Shown: positions 22,641 through 34,040, counted from the stretch's first letter. The stretch: 55,213 nucleotides of DNA from Nymphaea colorata (GCF_008831285.2 NW_022204887.1:1-55213); one strand, 5' to 3'. The notes: generated by a model from the letters alone, not told the origin. Numbers and translations are program-made.

Positions 22641-23255
22641 ATATGTATTGTGAGAAGTCGGAGGATTTTCTTTCCAAATCCAGAAGATGAAATCCGCAAA
22701 TTTATATATGAGAGTACTTACACGTTCTGTGTTCGAACGGGGAGAGTTACTAAGAGACACTCCAACCATTCAGACAACATCCCTACAATTCATTGCACTC
22801 ATTGCAACTTCTAAGTGGTCCAAATAAGTAGGCTGTGCAAATGGTTAAAGATTGACCATGCCCTCAGCTTATAAGCTGTTTCAGATCTTACCAACTTTCT
22901 GTCCCATCAAACAAGCTTGAGAAAATAAAAAAACATGGCTTTTAGGTGGTGAACGTGAGGAACATTCACCCAACCTATCGTCTCTTAGGATACAAGACCT
23001 ACTGTTTTCTATCCGTTAAGGTGTCATCTTTATATGACATCATACTAAAAATGCACCCGCAGTAGCACTAAGAGATGTGTAGTCTCCAGGGGCATATGCC
23101 CCATAGAACTCACTCTTTGAAATGTTAATCTAGTATTGAAGTTACAACACTTGTGTCCAGTTATATGGAGTAGCCCCACCCCATTATGTCAACTCCCCAT
23201 GGTCATTACTTGTGCCCTATAAAAAAAAAAGAAAAAAAAATTCTGGCTTTGCCCT
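22641..23255. other. Unassigned AT-rich spacer
   Basis: Nothing recognised. Confidence 0.5.
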
Positions 23256-23900
23256 GCCATCAGGCTATGAATCATAACTTTGTTGGATAAATCTAACTTG
23301 GACTTGTTCTCCTAATTATATGTTTGAACTTGTCCTTGGGGTTTTTGTGAATCTGCTGCAAAAAAGAAGGTAAATTCATGAAACACCTTTTAAAATATCT
23401 AATAAATCTAACTAATTTTTGAGTTAAATGCTCAGAACAGTAACATTAAAAGAAGGGTCGACCTTTGGGCATTTTTTCCCTTTCATTGGAGGGGCTTTTA
23501 GTCTTTTTCTTGCTAGTTCATAGTCATTATGTCACGCCAGGCTATGTCACCTGAGGGCAGGGTGTGGGTGCGGGTGCCGGAGTGGCACATCCTAAAAAAT
23601 TTAGATGTGACGGTGTGGCGAGGTTATTTTATTATTATTATTATTAATTTATTGTATATATAACAGAATAAGCATATATATATTACTATTAAAATTTAGT
23701 TATTAATGCATATAACATACTTGAATAATTGCATTGCATAGGAAAATATCATAACAACATATATTATATAAGTAATTTAATAATATGACGTTCTAACAGG
23801 GCTCGAGTGTGAGTCGGCCCTGCACCCATGTCCAGTACGCACCCGATTCTATGCAACTCCGGTGCGGGTGACTTAGGGGCTAGGTTATCTATAATAGCGT
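23256..23900. repeat. Segment related to 31740-31890, with an insertion
   Basis: Words around ggataaatct, tatatgtttgaact, gtccttg, gtcgacctt and aggttatctataatag occur in the same order in a 150-base stretch at 31740-31890. Here they are spread over 640 bases. 23550-23870 carries GC-rich gtgcgggtgccgg-like and tccggtgcgggtgac words around a TTA/ATT run and looks like a separate small insertion. Confidence 0.5.
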
Positions 23901-24249
23901 GGGACATGTTTTGTCCTGCTTGTGTTTTCGTTTCTTCATTGTTCTTTATAATAGTTTCGATCATAGAAAAAAGATAAAACGTCTTCACGTTTTAAACATT
24001 GAGGTTTTCTTAAGAAATAATACAATGACTTTGAAAAAATAAGAAAAAAGGGATAAATAGAAAAAATTTTAAAAATCCTAAAAATGTAAAATAAGTGATC
24101 ATCTAATAAAACAAATATCTAAAAAATAAATAGAAAAGCCACAAAAAAAAATTGAACTGTGGATTCTAAATCGACTGATCATGAAAGTATAACATGCAAG
24201 TTCTATTTACCAATAATGTTATTCCCAGTTCCATGAGTTATTTTAGGCG
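23901..24249. other. Unassigned A-rich spacer
   Basis: Nothing recognised. Confidence 0.5.
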
Positions 24250-24600
24250 ATGGCCTCGGCCATCCATTTTATACCCGTACCAATGTCCAATGACATCGGC
24301 TCATGCCGGTCAATACCGACTTGTGTACCTTCCAGTCAAACAGTGCCGAACGGGTCATGCGAGCTAGTCTTTTCTTCAGAAAACTAAACTGTGGAATGAG
24401 TGGTTGCTCATTCTGTTCGACCAGTAGTTACCTGTCAAAAAAGCAATCCAAGAAACTGGGCTGGGTCCATCAATGGTCCAGCCATCCTTCTTGACGCATA
24501 TATGGCCGTCTAAACCCATTTCCTACTCATTATCACTTGATGTTTCTCAAGTGCCTTGCATGTGGTCATATGCCCATCTAAACCCATTTCCTAGAAAATA
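24250..24600. repeat. Block F, copy 4 (long form)
   Basis: Matches 52380-52800: aggcgatggcct, ccggtcaa, gaa-ctaaa, then a gagtgg-tgctc word, ttcg-ccag and acctgtcaaa, and on to the tcaatggtccagcc word and ttgatgtttctca. Confidence 0.7.
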
Positions 24601-24659
24601 AGACGATAACATATATAATACTCTAATTTAGATGAGCAGGAGGTCATCCCACGATCCAA

Positions 24660-25295
24660 GTGAAAGCTGAAGCTACTCTTTCCCCTTACTCCCAAGCCCA
24701 CCGCTATGTCTTGCAAGCAAGTGGAGCCAAATGTCCAACAATTAACAGCCAGACGACCAGACCTGAGGGCACTTGCTGTCTTCCAACTGCTGTCTCTCTT
24801 CCGCTGCTGCTGCCTTCTCTTGCCGGCTACTGCCTCAGACGCATCCATTGCCTTTCACCTTCTCTCACTGCTGCTGCCTCAGACACATCCATCATCCCTC
24901 TCGCTCTTGCTGCAGCTCCTGCTCCCGCCTTCATGCCAGGTACCCCTTCGGCCTTCCTTTGTTCTTCCTTTGCCCGAATGAAACAAGCCAGAAATCACTG
25001 CTGCTTCTTTCTCACGCCGCTGCTGCCTCAGTCACCATCAACGCTCATATTCACTGCTCTTGAGGAACGGTTTGATACCTCCCCCTTTCCCCTTCCACAA
25101 GGTTTACAGGTCTTCTCGATCTCCCTCTCTTTCTCTCTACTGCTTTGTGGCATAGCCCCTTTTTCTTCTGTGAGTTTTTTAGAGTTTTTTGCTGAACTAT
25201 GTTGCATTGATGATGTATTTGACAGAATAAAGGGTATGATTATGTGCTTGATTACAATGAGAAATAGGTTTTCCTATTCACATGCAGAGAAGTAG
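24660..25295 (+). other. Longest open frame (211 codons), CT-rich, not recognised
   Basis: The frame is open for 636 bases, but the stretch 24770-25040 is built from repeated ctgctgctgcctcagac-like words, which keep all three plus-strand frames largely open. The product would be rich in Leu, Ser, Pro and Ala and shows no domain I know. Open frames in all phases and the low complexity argue against a real gene. A transcribed 5' exon of an unknown element remains possible. Confidence 0.2.
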
Positions 25296-25725
25296 ACGGC
25301 AGGTGGCAGAGGTCTATGGGTTTGGAAGCATAAGCTTTTGGGATGGTAAAACATGGGGCATGTTTGATAATTTCACATAAAAAAGAATTCTTGTGTTTTA
25401 TGTTCTGGTCATTGCATTCTATGCATAACGTATTGAATAATTTCATGTTAAAGGTAACCAGCCTAACTCCTAGCATTCTTTTCCCTAACCATCCTTGTTT
25501 CTTTTCTGTATATCTTATTGAATTATTTCGTGTTAAATGTAGCCAGCCTAACTGCTAGCATTCTTTTCATTGGGGGAAGATGTCCAGAGCAAATGGTCTG
25601 CACTCACTCGTCGTCCATTAGACTGTTAAGCATCCATCATTTCCTCTACACTTTTAAGGGTGGCTTGGCAACATGAACATTTGGCAAAAGATTTGGCACA
25701 ACACCATAACAGCTTACTTTCAAGG
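25296..25725. other. Unassigned spacer
   Basis: Contains an internal echo: ccagcctaactcctagcattctttt (near 25458) and ccagcctaactgctagcattctttt (near 25541), about 83 bases apart, which is a decayed tandem duplication. Confidence 0.5.
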
Positions 25726-25728
25726 GTT

Positions 25729-25862
25729 TAAGCGATTCAAATTTGAGTTGCAAAAAAATGGTGACCATGTCATATTGCAACAACTTCTCAAGAAATTAAG
25801 CGATTCAAATTTGAGTTGCAAAAAAATGGTGACCATATCATATTGCAACAAGAATTTGTGAA
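25729..25862. repeat. 68-bp tandem duplication
   Basis: The unit from aagcgattcaaatttgag to gcaacaa occurs twice (25730 and 25798) with a single clear difference in the core. Confidence 0.9.
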
Positions 25863-25899
25863 CTTCACTTAACTTTCAAAGAAAACACAAGCAGTGCAT

Positions 25900-26560
25900 T
25901 AAAAATCTTGGCCAAAATATATTTAGAAAACAACACGTTTTGTAATAATTTGGAACCTATGTTTCATCACAAGAATGAACTCTACCTAACTAAAACCCAA
26001 GTTTCTAATATTTTATACCAAATCACACGATTTGGCAAAAGAAAATTTTTCTTGCTAAGGTTACTTAGCCATTTTCCCAAAACTTGATCATAAGATGTTC
26101 ACAATTTCAATCCAAAACTCATCTTCAGTTCACAACAAAAAGGTTAATTTCAATCTTCAAAATCCCCAATTAAAACTATTTTCAAGAATCATGGATTTCA
26201 AAACAAATGGCACAACAAAGGTTTTCAAATCAACTTGAAAACCCTCCAATCTTCAAATAACATACAAAAAAAAATCATTTTCCAAGGAACCTATTTTTGA
26301 ATACAAGTTCAAATCACTTATTCAAGATGAACTTTGATTCTTGAATCCAAAACCTCAATGCACAAGCATATAGAATTTGCATCAATAACTTGTACATGGT
26401 CTGAATAATCCTTAGTCCTTGGTCCAATTACCCCTGTGAAAAGCAGCAGGAATGGTTGGACCTCGTACCGACGGGCCGATCCCTTTCTCATGAATTTTTT
26501 TTTCAAAATTAATTAAAAAAAAATGCTGATTGTGCATTCAACGCCCTCGAGGACAGGGTA
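25900..26560 (+). mobile_element. Probable gypsy LTR region
   Basis: AT-rich sequence whose last 330 bases (26230-26560) match 44250-44580: gaatccaaaa-ctcaatgcac, tttgcatcaataact, ttggtccaattacccctgt, ttggacctcgtaccgacggg and atccctttctc. It lies upstream of the gypsy coding relic in the same orientation, so a 5' LTR or leader is likely. LTR ends and a primer site could not be placed. Confidence 0.45.
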
Positions 26561-27539
26561 GGGGCCCATCATCATCTGTCTAAAGATTTATTGGATCATA
26601 TACAAGTTGTGTGGGATATCAATTGCACAGAACTTTCATGCATACCAGCATCATGTAGTAAACATTGAGGAGATTCCATGAACCCCCTTTTACTTCAATT
26701 TGTCATACCATCCTCAATTTAGGAGTTGTATGAATCCCATGTATGCTCTCAAATCTTTAAATCTATCTTGTAGGAATTTATGCAACAGTGCCATCTATTT
26801 TGCATCTTCTCATGAGTTTTTTTTTAAAAAACAAATCCTTACCAACATCATATCTCAGTCACTCAGTTTTCGGGCTATTTCTAGGACATTAGTCTAAGAT
26901 ATAGCCTTATAACTGGACCACCCAATTGGACTAAAAAGTCCCCTGATTAGTACCAAAATGGACAATAGTCCCGATATATCGATGGGTGAACAAGGAGATT
27001 GGAGAGCCCAAATCTAGAGAACCCTTGGAGGAGTCTATGCTAGTACCATATATTTGGTATATAGGTATACATTGAACTTGGGATAAATCAGGAACAATTT
27101 ACCCATTTATTCTCCATAGGTTCCAAGATCAATTTTCCCAACAATGCATATAGGCAAAAGTCCTAGGGAATGGATTATCAAATTTTCATTAATTACTTGC
27201 TTGAATGCATGAGATGTGATGTTTTACAACGCCTCCAAACCCATGTCCAATGCCAAAACTCTTCTCAAGTTTCTATTGGGCCAATTTATGTCAACATCTA
27301 ATACTTTCTTTTGTCCAGATAAACTCAGAAAGCATTTTCCCATATGACCACATCCTATTCAGGTCATGTCAAGGGTGATCTGGATTTCGCATCATCCCAA
27401 ATAGAGTCTACCAACCTCAGTAGTGTCATTAATTGTACCCAACTTTCCGATGTATGTTGTCGGGCCACTTAGAAGATTGTGGTCTCGAAGAAGCAGCCAG
27501 TTTTGCCATGCAACCTGTTAACAACAGTCTAATTCATGT
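26561..27539 (+). other. Probable gypsy leader or decayed coding region
   Basis: No recognised motif. Position between the LTR-like region and the first coding relic suggests it belongs to the gypsy element. Confidence 0.35.
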
Positions 27540-28122
27540 GATTGTTGAAAGATAGAACCCAAAAACCAGCACATTCTGGTTCACATGGAGTGAAATGACA
27601 ATCACTCTAGATGGGTTTTCTAGCATTATGGGTTTGCCAGAGCCAAAAGGTGATCCAAGAGGACCAATTGAAGACCAGTTCCTTGTAAACCAAGGTCAAG
27701 TCAATACTCTAGAAGTAGTCTATAAACTCACAGGAAAACGAAGCTGGCCCTTTCTAGAGAAAGATGGACATCAATACCTCCAAGTACATGAACTTGGTGA
27801 AGCATATTTCCAATATGTCAACCCTACTTTACTATCTAGAAGTGTTGCAAACAAGTACAAAAACTCCAAGGTGACTTGTACCACGGATCTCATCTTCTTC
27901 AACAATCAAAAACACATAATGTATTTTCGCACAGCTTGCCTCTTCAAAAAATGGGGGCATGTCAAAGTCTGTCACACAACTATAGCAATGGCAGCCTTAA
28001 AATTCCTTTACCGAGAATTGACCAAATTTTCAATTGGGGATACAGATTTGATAGAAGGATGTATTCTTCGCACTACAAGTATGGTTCTACAAACACATGG
28101 GGCCACAATCATGCCATTTTAA
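27540..28122 (+). pseudogene. Gypsy-associated N-terminal frame (unidentified)
   Basis: An open frame of 175 codons from the ATG at 27595, and extending upstream to a stop near 27558. The text FWFTWSEMTITLDGFSSIMG with LPEPKGDP recalls the -GEMT-TLE---LLGLP motif of plant mobile-domain and related N-terminal domains found in some plant gypsy elements, but this is a resemblance, not a firm match. It precedes a clear gypsy protease relic in the same direction. A second plus-strand frame (27876-28172) overlaps and is probably a shadow. Confidence 0.45.
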
Positions 28123-28179
28123 AAACAGAGATGGTCAATTATCCAATATGGGGTACTATCATAGGAAGATAGAGGAAGT

Positions 28180-29331
28180 GGATGACTCAACCATCATTTG
28201 GAACTTCTTTGATCGATACACCTACCATCAACAATTTGACGCAACCACTGAGGATCCTCATTTCTAATGCTCCAATCAAATCTTTCATTGATCTTACTAA
28301 AAGAGCAGAATGCAACAAAGTAGGGATTGAAAATGGAGCTTTTGATGTTGTCATCCCAATAAAGGTTAGAGAAGATACAAAGAAGAACAACAAGAGTCAA
28401 AATGGTCCAGCCAACATTATATCCAATGCCGCCACCATAAAAAAAAGAAAGGGCATACTATTCTGAGAATAATGGAGTAGCGGACAAAGTAGCAGTAGCA
28501 GCGGCCCTAAGAACAAACATCCTGGATTGAGACACGAAAGAAGGAATTAACCATAACTGGAGAAATGAATGGGCTTTTGGACTATACAGAAATGGCCTGA
28601 CAACATTTTCTAATAAAGATCTACCAAATGAAGGTGCATTGCATAATGATGCCTTGCATATAGTGGTAGAAACAAGGGGCACCAAAGTCTCTGATGTCAT
28701 AATCGAGGGAAGAGCAAGCCTGAACATTTGTCCACAATAGACTACATTAGGCATAAAGCATGCCTATACCCCATCATCAGTTTTCATTCATGGATATGAT
28801 GGAATAGGACAACCTTGCATATGAAGTATATGTCTGGATATGAATATCTCCGAGACGTATAATCAGGTTTTATTTGATGTGGTGGATATAAAACTCTCAT
28901 TCAATCTGTTGCTTGGCAGACCATGGATCCATGTTACCAATGCAGTTCCTTATACTCTACATCAGTGCATCAAGTGGACTCACAACATGAATACTATAAT
29001 AATTTATGTAGAGGATAGGCAAAATCAACTTGTGCATCCACTGATTCTAGTACCAATATATACAATTAAGGTACTTAGTATTCGAGTATGCAAAGTAGAA
29101 AAAATATCCCAAGGTGTTAGCAAATTGGCTATTCAGAAGACAAAAAAACAAATGTGGGTGAAAAAAGCTACCATGCTTGAAACAAGTTACAGAAGTCATT
29201 CATTATTCAAAAATTTCAGCCAGAATGAGAAAGGATTGGATTTACTCATATGCTATGACTATCAGCCATTCACTGGCCTTAACAAACATGAAAATGAAAT
29301 CTTGGAGTCGATTACCTTGACAAGACAATGA
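28180..29331 (+). pseudogene. Ty3/gypsy protease region relic
   Basis: The retropepsin-like protease part of a gypsy polyprotein, which would cut the element's own polyprotein. From about 28600 the frame reads ALHNDALHIVV, then the active-site region IIEGRASLNICP, where the family usually has a D-G-(G/A/S)-S motif. The catalytic Asp is replaced by Glu. Stops follow near 28738 and 28828. The frame open from 28840 carries DVVDIKLSFNLLLGRPWIHV and AVPYTLHQCIKW, the typical protease C-terminal signature of this group. The stretch 28180-28600 holds decayed linker. It is not functional. Confidence 0.8.
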
Positions 29332-29576
29332 GGCACTCAAGCCCTAGGATGTCAAAGTTATGAAAAAGTGGCTGTCGAAGAAGGATTCAAGCATGTATCT
29401 TTCGTCAAGAGCAATTGGCCTGTTCACCATCAATCTGAATCAACAAATCTACTATCATTTTGTCATCTAGTCATTATTTTGTCATTTTGTTGTCATTGTA
29501 CTCTAATAGACCATGTGTCTTTATTCTGTAATACCTTCAAATATGCAATGACATATGCAAGTTACTTCCATATAAA

Positions 29577-29878
29577 ATGTCTAACATTCAATCTAACCTC
29601 TTTATAATCTTTAGGATGGCACCTGAGGATCAAATATCACTTCAAGGATGTAAATCCAAGACTCACCGAGGTAGAATGCCCAGAGTTCATCTAAATAAAA
29701 AGACAATATCAACTGTTACCATTAATGACCCGATTGAGGAAATTGACATTGGCATAGAGGAAAAAACCAAAAATTTTGCAAATTGGAACAAGTCTTTCAG
29801 CAAAAGAAAGAGAAAAGTTGATAAACTTCCTCAAAAATCATCAAGAAGACTTTGCATGGACTTATAAAGGCATGTCGG
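29577..29878 (+). pseudogene. Gypsy sequence just before RT, cut at 29878
   Basis: In two frames the text reads PIEEIDIGIEEKTKNF and then, shifted, LSAKEREKLINFLKNHQEDF followed by AWTYKGM. This is the conserved run-up to gypsy RT (usually L-EE-..LLKE..DVFAWSY.DMPG). The match stops at 29878, and from 29879 the sequence is the aspartic-protease pseudogene. RT, RNase H and integrase are absent. Confidence 0.8.
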
Positions 29879-30458
29879 CACCATTGTCAAACAAGTGTCT
29901 CGGTGGCAAGTATGCCTTCTATGAAGGACTTGTCTCCATAGGAATATCTGAATCCACAAAGTTGGTTGATAGTGAAACCATCGTGGGGCACTTCATGGAA
30001 ATGCTGGTGGATCAGCTTTGGTTCTTGTAGGTAGACGACTGAAATGGATCAAACATTGATGTTTGGCTGGAGCAGGAGTCACAGGGGTGGCATGTTGTCC
30101 ATATGAGGTCGCTACTAGTGTCGAGGGTGGCCCAGTAGAGGCGGGATGGTGTACCAAGTGAGAGTTTCATGAGATACTCGCCGGAGCCAGGCATCACGGG
30201 GATAGAGATCATGCTGGTGGTTTTGGCAAATAGTGAAGCGATACGGCGGCAGTGCAACATGGAGTGCAAAGCGAACTGTTTGGCTCGTTGGACTAGAGTG
30301 AATGAAAGGTCATAGAGAGGAGAGAGTGATGAGTCTCGATGAATGAGGTCTATGGAGAAGCCAAGAGGTTTGGAAGCGAATATGCTGGTAGGGCTAGGGA
30401 GCACTGCAAGTAGGAACAGCTGGAGGAGAAGGCGGGATGCTGAGGAGAAGGCAGCCAT
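29879..30458 (-). pseudogene. Nepenthesin-like aspartic protease, truncated copy 1
   Basis: N-terminal part of a plant A1 aspartic endopeptidase, normally secreted or vacuolar. The start is the ATG at 30458, 44 to 51 bases from the TATA box. Residues 1-28 form a signal peptide with a Leu-rich core, followed by the propeptide motif GFSIDLIHRDS. Then come EYLMKLSLGTP, the first active site as LDTSSDLIW (family: DTGSDLIW, so Gly is changed to Ser), PCDSC and SSTY. The frame is open for 148 codons and then stops (TGA, 30012-30014). One shift later it continues with GFRYSYGDKSFIEGILATET and a TGA. The match ends at 29879, where gypsy sequence begins, so the second catalytic half is missing. Intronless. 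Confidence 0.9.
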
Positions 30459-30501
30459 GGTGAGCACTAAAAGGTTGCCGTATTAAGGAGAAATGCATAG
30501 A

Positions 30502-30509
30502 TATTTATA
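30502..30509 (-). promoter_or_regulatory. TATA box of protease copy 1
   Basis: TATAAATA on the minus strand, 44 to 51 bases upstream of the ATG, kept identical in copy 2 (37131-37138). The implied 5' UTR is very short. Confidence 0.6.
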
Positions 30510-31255
30510 ATGGAAGTTATAGTTAAGGTCACTGCTGATTAAGGTGGGGACGTGGATTTGGAAATTGTGGAGAAAATAAACATGTGATCAAACTAAGTAA
30601 CATATTCGTTGGTGTAATCAGTAACCATCACAATGGAGAAAAGTTGGTAGCATGTTACACTTAAGCAAAGCTCGTAGTGGTTGGTTGGACTACCACAATT
30701 TCTTTTTCTGTCTTTTCATTGGACTCAGTCAAATCAAGATCTGAATATTAGTCTTGAAAACTTTGGATCACAAATATTGGAAGACTTTGCTTCACAAATA
30801 TTTGAAGGACAGACACTTTAATGTATTATCAATGGTGACGGCAATAACTGGTGAATACGTTGCAAGAAGAGATTGTTTGAAGTTTTTGTCATTTGTGTTG
30901 CCCTTGTAAGGCACGGTAGTCCCTGCTCCAAAACCCGTCCATTGACCAGCTTAAACCATCAAGCTTGAAGTGAAAATCTCTGTCCCATTCTCTCTCTACA
31001 CATATACATAGATGTCTTTCTACCCTTAGATATTATGGGCTTTCACCCGCTGATATTTCATCTGATTATTCAAAGTTACTCTGCTCACTCATGAGGGCCG
31101 ATTGATTCACTATAATGAATGAATGAGAGAAAAATAAAAAGAAAAATGTGACGAGTATTTTTCTTATATATGATTAGTTTATATCTTTTTTTTACTTATT
31201 TATTTCTCAACCATCCATCACGATTGATTTAATGATCTTTATAAGTAAGAATACA

Positions 31256-31272
31256 CCCACACACACACACAC

Positions 31273-31309
<37 letters not shown>
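31256..31309. repeat. CA then TA microsatellite
   Basis: In the duplicated upstream region. The counterpart in the second copy is the TA tract at 37987-38035. Confidence 0.9.
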
Positions 31310-31318
<9 letters not shown>

Positions 31319-31520
31319 ATACTGGATGTTGACTGGTCATCAAAAATTAAAAGTCTGTCATTGAAAAAGTGTTGACTATTTATCTTGCAGCAATAGTTCA
31401 TGATGCTTTGGCCATTATTTATCAAACTTCCAAGTTTCTCGTTTTACTCATCTGATAACATTATCTTACATATTTGAATTACATATATAAAAGAACGTTT
31501 AAGAGTATCAGTAGCTTTTT

Positions 31521-33104
31521 TCCATGGTAGCCGTGATTGGCAGGCATTACCTGACCACTAATAATATTTTATATTAAGAAACTCATGCATTGAGTGATTT
31601 TTTTTCCACTCTCAAGAACGTAAAACATTCCATGTTTGGTTTGAGGTTGAACTTGCTTTCACATGCATGGTCCATAAATATTAACCGACAAATTTTGTGT
31701 GGTGGCGAGCCCTCCGCTAGGCTAAAAGAATGAAAACTCAGCCGGATAAATCTTGACATCAGAGCATAATCTTGGACTCTTTCTCTTTATATGTTTGAAC
31801 TCTTTGTCCTTGAAAAGAGCAGTCGACCTTTTGGTTGTTGTTAGCTGGTAGCCATTCTCTCAGGCCAGGTTACCTATAATAGCTTGTAGACATCAAAAAT
31901 GGTCTATTGCTTCCACTGAAAGAGGATGTGAGCTCTTCATACTTACCTTTTTGTTTTCTGTCGACAAATTGCATGGTACTTGCTATTTTATTATTTTACT
32001 TGATGCAGGAAACTGTGTGAATATGGAATTACATCAAGAGCTATTTGACATGTACAGTAGATGCAGATCTGCTTACCAAAATAATGCCCTCTTTGTCTCC
32101 TTTTTAGCACATTAAAATGCACTTCGATCGCTGTTGACGAATAAGCACCATGTGGAAGACAATCAGCTATTTAGTGACGCTCATTGGTATATATATATAG
32201 AGAGGGAGAGAGAGGGGGGGGGAGAAAGAGAGAGAGGGAGAGGAAGAGAGAGCAGTCTGTAGTAAATAAAGATGTTCTCTGTTAAGCTGTGAGATTCTTA
32301 CTCAACTTGGCAGTGCTAAATTTGTGCCATCAATTGCTTTTTGTATTGCATATTTGTGGTCTTACAGTTACATGAAATAAGTTAAAGCCACTATTACTTT
32401 GAGACTCTCATCTCCCCTTTGATGTGCACCAACTTTAAAGTGGAAAAAGGTTGGTTGCAGAGAAGGAAAAAAAGAAGAGAAGAAAGAGAAAAGGTTGGTG
32501 ACATAATGATGGGAAAATGATGAGATCGAAAAGTAAGTTTAAAAGAGACTGGCTAATCCAATTGTTTTTCTCTTTGTATTTCTTTTCTCGCTCATTGTAC
32601 ACACGTGTGTGTCTTTCTATTTGTTAATATCCCTGTTTACATCAAACCATAAGGTATGCTTTTTTTCTTACATGAAATGAAGAAATCGGACATGTGTCCA
32701 GAGACTTTGCCACATGCTGGCATTATAAAGCAAATAGACCGTCTTCTTTTTCTTATTTTACCTGTTTTGCTCTGGTCAACTTTCGTCTTTCTTTTTTTAA
32801 TGGTCTTCTTTTTCTCTTTCCTTTTTTTTTGCATTTTTAGTAAGTTAAAAAAAATATTACAGTTGTCTTGGTTGCACCACAATTTCCTGATCTTTAATTT
32901 GTAAAACTGTGCCTAGTATGGTAGATATTTTACATTTCCTGCTACAGTCCAATCCAAAAGTAAATGCACCAAAGGCTGGATATATAACATCACCTAAAAT
33001 TTCTTGCTTGAATCATCAGTTCCTGTTGATGTATAAGTGCATTTCGTCGACACACAAAAGTTTCAGAATTTCTCAGTCGTTTAGTTATAAATTAGTTTAG
33101 ATTG
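31521..33104. other. Unassigned, includes a purine-rich tract
   Basis: 31740-31890 shares words with 23256-23900. 32190-32260 is a long GA/G-rich tract next to a short TA run. Short plus- and minus-strand frames here come from T-rich sequence and show no family. Confidence 0.5.
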
Positions 33105-33295
33105 TGTTTGTTTCATCTAGGATCTCAAATCTATGGATTTAGATCAAACTACCTACCCCCTTCCACTCATATGACTTGAAATTCATAGTTGTTGACATGT
33201 AGCAAGGATTTAAAATCTATGTTACCAAAACTAAGGATCTCCCAAAACATACCTTTTTATGCAGATCTGAGGTTATCAAACAGAACCTTAGGCTG
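33105..33295. mobile_element. Candidate MITE
   Basis: About 190 bases whose ends are imperfect inverted repeats: the left end reads gtgtttgtttcatctaggatct and the right end, reversed, reads ggttctgtttgataacctcagatct. A TTA-like trinucleotide flanks both sides. The internal part is AT-rich and non-coding. No second copy is in the window, so this rests on structure only. Confidence 0.35.
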
Positions 33296-34030
33296 GAAAA
33301 GTGAAATGACGGAGTAGCAACTCTTGTCGTTTAACTGTGTCTTGGAGATGACTAGTTAAATAAAAGCAGTTGGCGCAAGTGCAGTACTTGTGGAAATGTC
33401 TGAAAAAATTAGTCATGATCATATATAGAGCAACCTGCAGTTAACAAGCTTTAATCTGCAAAATTTTTTATGAAGGAATATCATCAACCTTATTAAAGGA
33501 ATACAAATTTGACTTGCATCTTAATAGACCAATCTGCATATAATTAATAGACCAATCTACGTATAATTTCATCTGTTCATTTCATTTCAACACTCCATAG
33601 TTTCAGGCAACATACATGTATAAAAATGGTCGAATGGTGACTCTCACTATAAAGTTACCCAGCCATTTAACCAAAGCTGGCATCCATCTAGTGCAGATAT
33701 TGGAGGGTTAACAAAAAAACATGGAGAAAACATAAAAACTTAGACGACGAAAATGTCTATTTTTGTTTTCTCTTTGTTTTTTTCTTAGTCATCTGCTATG
33801 ATAAATCAGATGGTCATGGTTAGATGGCTGAGTGACTCAAACAACTAGATCACCATTCAATCTTTCTATACATAAAACACCTAACCACTTATATGGTCAG
33901 ATGATATATTTGTGAGTGACAATTGCTTGACCACATACTTTAACAGCAAAATGTATCTTTTATGAAAGTTTTTAGCAACATAAAATAAAAAAAAAGAATG
34001 TATGACCATATCGGTAGCTGATTCGTTTCA
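33296..34030. other. Unassigned AT-rich spacer
   Basis: Contains a short tandem echo at 33520-33565 (aatagaccaatct-c-tataat twice). Nothing else recognised. Confidence 0.5.
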
Positions 34031-34034
34031 ATTC

Positions 34035-34040
34035 TCTCTA

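Larger units (their letters stand above)
30459..31520. repeat. Upstream region of protease copy 1, duplicated
   Basis: Matches 37088-38216 in the same order: the TATA-box region, gtgaccgcaataac-tg-tgaatacg, gcatggtagtccctgctccaaaac-c, the TA tract and ttttactcatctgataacattatct. The protease gene was therefore duplicated together with at least 1 kb of upstream DNA. Confidence 0.85.

Noticed and set aside
24660-25295. A 211-codon plus-strand gene
   Set aside because: Open frames occur in all three phases because of ctgctgctgcctcagac-like repeats, and no domain is visible. Kept only as an unassigned frame.
27876-28172. Second gene overlapping the gypsy N-terminal frame
   Set aside because: It overlaps a longer frame with a more protein-like composition and has no recognised motif.
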